A stretch of DNA of 6,122 nt from an uncultured Nitrosotalea sp. (GTDB taxonomy: Archaea > Thermoproteota > Nitrososphaeria > Nitrososphaerales > Nitrosopumilaceae), in contig CAMLDG010000030.1 of NCBI GenBank assembly GCA_946478655.1, positions 1 through 6,122 of the forward strand, written 5' to 3'. Both the position numbers and the translations under genes were made by a program. How positions within the stretch are numbered: the first letter of the stretch is position 1; the number at the start of each line of letters is the position of its first letter. Under the pieces are notes generated by a model. The model was not told the DNA's origin. It searched no databases and saw nothing but the letters and a program-made list of their open reading frames with translations. Positions 3,598 through 6,122 of the stretch are shown here, piece after piece.

Positions 3598-5847
3598 ATG
3601 AACCCAAGATTCCAAAGGTATAACAAGACATACCTACAAAGTATATTCATAGCCCAAAATTCTGTTCAACTAAAAATATTGGAAGCGTATACAAGAGACG
3701 TAGGCCGCGGTGTAACACGCATTGATTACGAGTCAATGGATGCACTTGGGGCATCAACTGGTGATATCTTGGAAATTACCGGCAAGAGACGATCTGTAGC
3801 ACGATGTCTTCCACTATATCCATCTGATGAAGGAAAGGGAATTATCAGAGTGGATGGGCTTGGCAGAAATAACACTGGTGTAGGAATTGGAGATACTGTA
3901 ACAGTGCGAAAGATAAAGACTGTACCTGCAGAAAAAGTCATAGTTGCTCCGCTTGATTCCATACCTCCAATTGATGAACGATATCTTACAGATTCTCTAG
4001 AAAATATTCCACTTGTAAAAGGTGACAATATCATGGTGCCATACTTTGGTGGCAGGTTGACATTTCAGGTAATCGGAATAACTCCTGCATCTGATGCAGT
4101 TCTTGTAACTCCAAAGACCGAATTCCACATTGCTGAAAAAGGCGAAAGCTTGCGAGGAGTACCTCAAGTGTCATATGAAGACATTGGAGGAATGTCTGAT
4201 GAAATCCGTAAAGTACGAGAAATGATAGAACTTCCAATGAGACACCCTGAAATATTTGAAAAATTAGGAGTTGAAGCTCCAAAAGGTGTGTTGTTATATG
4301 GTGTACCTGGAACCGGAAAGACACTACTTGCAAAAGCAGTTGCAAATGAAACTAATGCTCATTTTATCAGCATATCTGGTCCTGAAATAATGAGCAAGTT
4401 TTATGGTGAAAGTGAAGCAAGACTGCGTGAAATATTCAAGGAAGCAAAAGAAAAGGCACCTTCAATTATTTTCGTTGATGAGATTGACTCGATTGCACCA
4501 AAAAGAGAAGAAGTAACTGGTGAAGTGGAAAGAAGAGTTGTTTCACAAATGTTGTCACTAATGGACGGTCTTGAAGGACGAGGCAAAGTAATTGTTATTG
4601 CTGCAACCAACAGACCAAATGCACTAGACCCAGCTCTGAGAAGACCTGGTAGATTTGATAGAGAAATTGAGATCAAAGTTCCAGACAAGAAAGGCAGACT
4701 AGAGATTTTGTTAATCCACACAAGAAACATGCCACTAAGTGAAGACATCAACTTGGAAAAAATTTCAGGCTCTAGCCATGGATATGTGGGTGCTGACTTG
4801 GAATATCTTTGCAAGGAAGCCGCAATGAAATGTTTGAGAAGACTGTTGCCAGAGATTAACTTGTCTGATGAAAAAATTCCACCGGAGACACTTGACAAAC
4901 TAATTGTAAACGCTGAAGATTATCAACTTGCATTCAGAGATGTCACCCCTGCTGGAATGCGTGAGGTATACATTGAGACACCTGACATCCAGTGGACCGA
5001 AATAGGAGGACTGGAAAACGTGAAACGCGAACTCCAAGAAGCTGTAGAGTGGCCAATGAAATATCCTGGCCTTTACTCACAACTAGGATACAGGATGCCG
5101 CGAGGTATCTTATTGCATGGACCAAGCGGAACAGGAAAGACGCTTTTGGCTAAAGCAGTTGCAACTGAGAGTGAAGCAAACTTCATCTCTGTAAAAGGCC
5201 CTGAATTATTGTCAAAGTGGATTGGAGAATCAGAACGAGGAATAAGAGAGATATTTCGTAGAGCAAGACAGTCATCACCATGTATAATATTTTTCGATGA
5301 GATTGATTCCATTGCACCAGTTAGAGGAATGGGAGAGAGTGCAACAACCGAAAAAGTTGTCAGCCAGTTGCTAACAGAAATGGATGGAATAACATCACTA
5401 AATGGTGTAGTGGTAATTGCTGCTACAAATAGGGCAGACATGATTGATTCTGCACTGCTTCGACCTGGAAGATTTGATAAAATCATTGTCGTTCCAATAC
5501 CAGACAAGGAAGGAAGATTGAAGATATTAGAAATCAGCTCCAAAAACATTCCAATTGAAAAAGAGATGGGAACTCCAAATGGACTAAACCCAGACTATGT
5601 TGACTTGGCAAAGATTGCAGAGATGACAGACGGAATGAGTGGAGCAGATGTTGCTGCAATTGCAAACACTGCGGCATCAATTGTACTACATAATTTCGTT
5701 GACAAGTATCCAGATCCAAAAGAGGCAGAAAAACAAGTCGATGTTGCAAAAGTAAAGATGAGAGACTTTGAGGAAGCAGTAAAGAAAGTCAAGATCCAAA
5801 AAGAACTAAAGGTTGGACAAAAGGTAGCTATATCTCACTTTAGATAA
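3598..5847 (+). CDS. cdc48: Cdc48/VAT-type double AAA+ ATPase (p97 homologue)
   Basis: A 749-aa type II AAA+ unfoldase, the archaeal counterpart of p97/VCP; such hexamers pull proteins through their pore, often feeding the 20S proteasome. The N-domain covers about residues 20-185 (double-psi barrel [20 protein letters not shown], then the second N subdomain). D1 has Walker A GVPGTGKT (235-242), pore loop SKFYGES, Walker B IIFVDE with Asp294/Glu295, and Arg fingers Arg349/Arg352 in RRPGRF. D2 has Walker A GPSGTGKT (508-515), pore loop SKWIGES, Walker B IIFFDE with Asp567/Glu568, and Arg622/Arg625 in RPGRF. All catalytic residues are present, so both rings should hydrolyse ATP. Odd points: both P-loops depart from GPPGTGKT (V in D1, S in D2), and the C-terminus ends ISHFR and lacks a clear HbYX proteasome-docking motif. 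An N-terminal extension of about 20 residues precedes the barrel. ATG 3598 is preferred over the upstream TTG at 3586. Confidence 0.95.
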   Translation: MNPRFQRYNKTYLQSIFIAQNSVQLKILEAYTRDVGRGVTRIDYESMDALGASTGDILEITGKRRSVARCLPLYPSDEGKGIIRVDGLGRNNTGVGIGDTVTVRKIKTVPAEKVIVAPLDSIPPIDERYLTDSLENIPLVKGDNIMVPYFGGRLTFQVIGITPASDAVLVTPKTEFHIAEKGESLRGVPQVSYEDIGGMSDEIRKVREMIELPMRHPEIFEKLGVEAPKGVLLYGVPGTGKTLLAKAVANETNAHFISISGPEIMSKFYGESEARLREIFKEAKEKAPSIIFVDEIDSIAPKREEVTGEVERRVVSQMLSLMDGLEGRGKVIVIAATNRPNALDPALRRPGRFDREIEIKVPDKKGRLEILLIHTRNMPLSEDINLEKISGSSHGYVGADLEYLCKEAAMKCLRRLLPEINLSDEKIPPETLDKLIVNAEDYQLAFRDVTPAGMREVYIETPDIQWTEIGGLENVKRELQEAVEWPMKYPGLYSQLGYRMPRGILLHGPSGTGKTLLAKAVATESEANFISVKGPELLSKWIGESERGIREIFRRARQSSPCIIFFDEIDSIAPVRGMGESATTEKVVSQLLTEMDGITSLNGVVVIAATNRADMIDSALLRPGRFDKIIVVPIPDKEGRLKILEISSKNIPIEKEMGTPNGLNPDYVDLAKIAEMTDGMSGADVAAIANTAASIVLHNFVDKYPDPKEAEKQVDVAKVKMRDFEEAVKKVKIQKELKVGQKVAISHFR

Positions 5848-5849
5848 AT

Positions 5850-6122
5850 CTAGGATATCTCTAATTTTGATTTCTTGTCGGGAACTTGAATGTCTAAAAG
5901 TTCGCGCAATCCCTTGTATCTATTTCTGATTGTAACCTCAGTTACTCCTGCTGCAACTGCAATTACTTTTTGAGTCGTATTGTCTCCATGTATGACACAT
6001 GACAAATACAATGCAGCAGCTGCAAGTCCCATTGGATCTTTTCCTGCAGAGATCTCTTTTTCATTTGCTTGTTCTAAAATCTTGAGCGCCTCGCGTTTTA
6101 CTTTTTCACTAAGGCCTGATTC
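5850..6122 (-). CDS. tfb: Second transcription initiation factor B, C-terminal part (runs off right edge)
   Basis: On the minus strand the frame is open from the window edge to the TAG at 5852-5850, giving 90 residues. They begin ESGLSEKVKREALKILEQAN and continue through ISAGKDPMGLAAAALYLSC, the helices IAVAAGVTEVTIRNRYKGLR, and a tail ending KKSKLEIS. This is the second cyclin repeat of a TFB. The G-K-D/N-P-M-x-L-x-A-A-A-x-Y-L and 'A-x-G-V-x-x-V-x-x-R-N' positions match the complete TFB at 384-1292. The ATG within it (6032) is internal, not the start. Its DNA-recognition helix differs from the first TFB (TEVTIRNRYKGLREL against SNVSVRNLAKQFREK), so the two are distinct paralogues. Its stop is 2 nt from the Cdc48 stop, tail-to-tail. 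Confidence 0.9.
   Translation of the reverse strand, partial: ESGLSEKVKREALKILEQANEKEISAGKDPMGLAAAALYLSCVIHGDNTTQKVIAVAAGVTEVTIRNRYKGLRELLDIQVPDKKSKLEIS

Noticed and set aside
3726..4898. Minus-strand open frames opposite cdc48 (3726-4034, 4031-4345, 4401-4898)
   Set aside because: They are antisense shadows of strongly conserved AAA+ coding sequence; their composition mirrors the complementary codons and shows no domain.
5850..6032. A stand-alone 60-aa protein at the right end
   Set aside because: The frame continues without a stop past that ATG to the window edge, and the sequence is the second cyclin repeat of a TFB, so the Met is internal.

Overview
The window looks like a piece of a Nitrososphaerota (thaumarchaeal) chromosome, probably a low-GC marine Nitrosopumilus-type ammonia oxidiser. 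The reasons are two separate TFB (archaeal TFIIB) genes, an archaeal Cdc48/VAT AAA+ ATPase, small archaeal winged-helix regulators, A+T-rich codon use, and TATA boxes placed so close to ATG codons that several genes must be leaderless. This assignment rests on gene content and style; no marker gene settles the genus.

Layout, left to right. Positions 1-188 (minus) hold the N-terminal part of an unrecognised acidic protein that runs off the left edge. A 195-bp divergent intergenic region (189-383) carries an 11-bp element, ATTATACCCAC, once for each promoter in opposite orientation. A complete TFB gene follows (384-1292, plus), tail-to-tail with a 98-aa winged-helix regulator (1299-1595, minus). 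That regulator is head-to-head with a MarR-family regulator (1695-2165, plus). They share a self-complementary TATATA box and a 7+7 bp palindrome that is a good candidate for the MarR operator. Next come a 57-aa single-pass membrane protein (2227-2400, plus), a 217-aa Trp/Ala-tetrad protein (2429-3082, plus) and a 36-aa ORF (3125-3235, plus). The 36-aa ORF shares a CTAG stop palindrome with a convergent 101-aa protein (3232-3537, minus). The Cdc48-type double-AAA ATPase (3598-5847, plus) ends 2 nt from the stop of a second, partial TFB gene (5850-6122, minus) that leaves the right edge.

Functionally this is a regulation-rich stretch: two alternative basal transcription factors, two DNA-binding regulators and a protein-unfolding ATPase, mixed with small proteins of unknown function. 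There is no sign of a mobile element, CRISPR array, tRNA or rRNA. Genes are packed tightly: the three convergent pairs are separated by 6, -4 (overlapping) and 2 nt. The most interesting unexplained signals are the palindromes around promoters (1666-1683, 2182-2210, the paired 224-234/360-370 element), the two small unannotated ORFs, the C-x4-C zinc-ribbon variant of the first TFB, and the altered P-loops of the Cdc48 protein.
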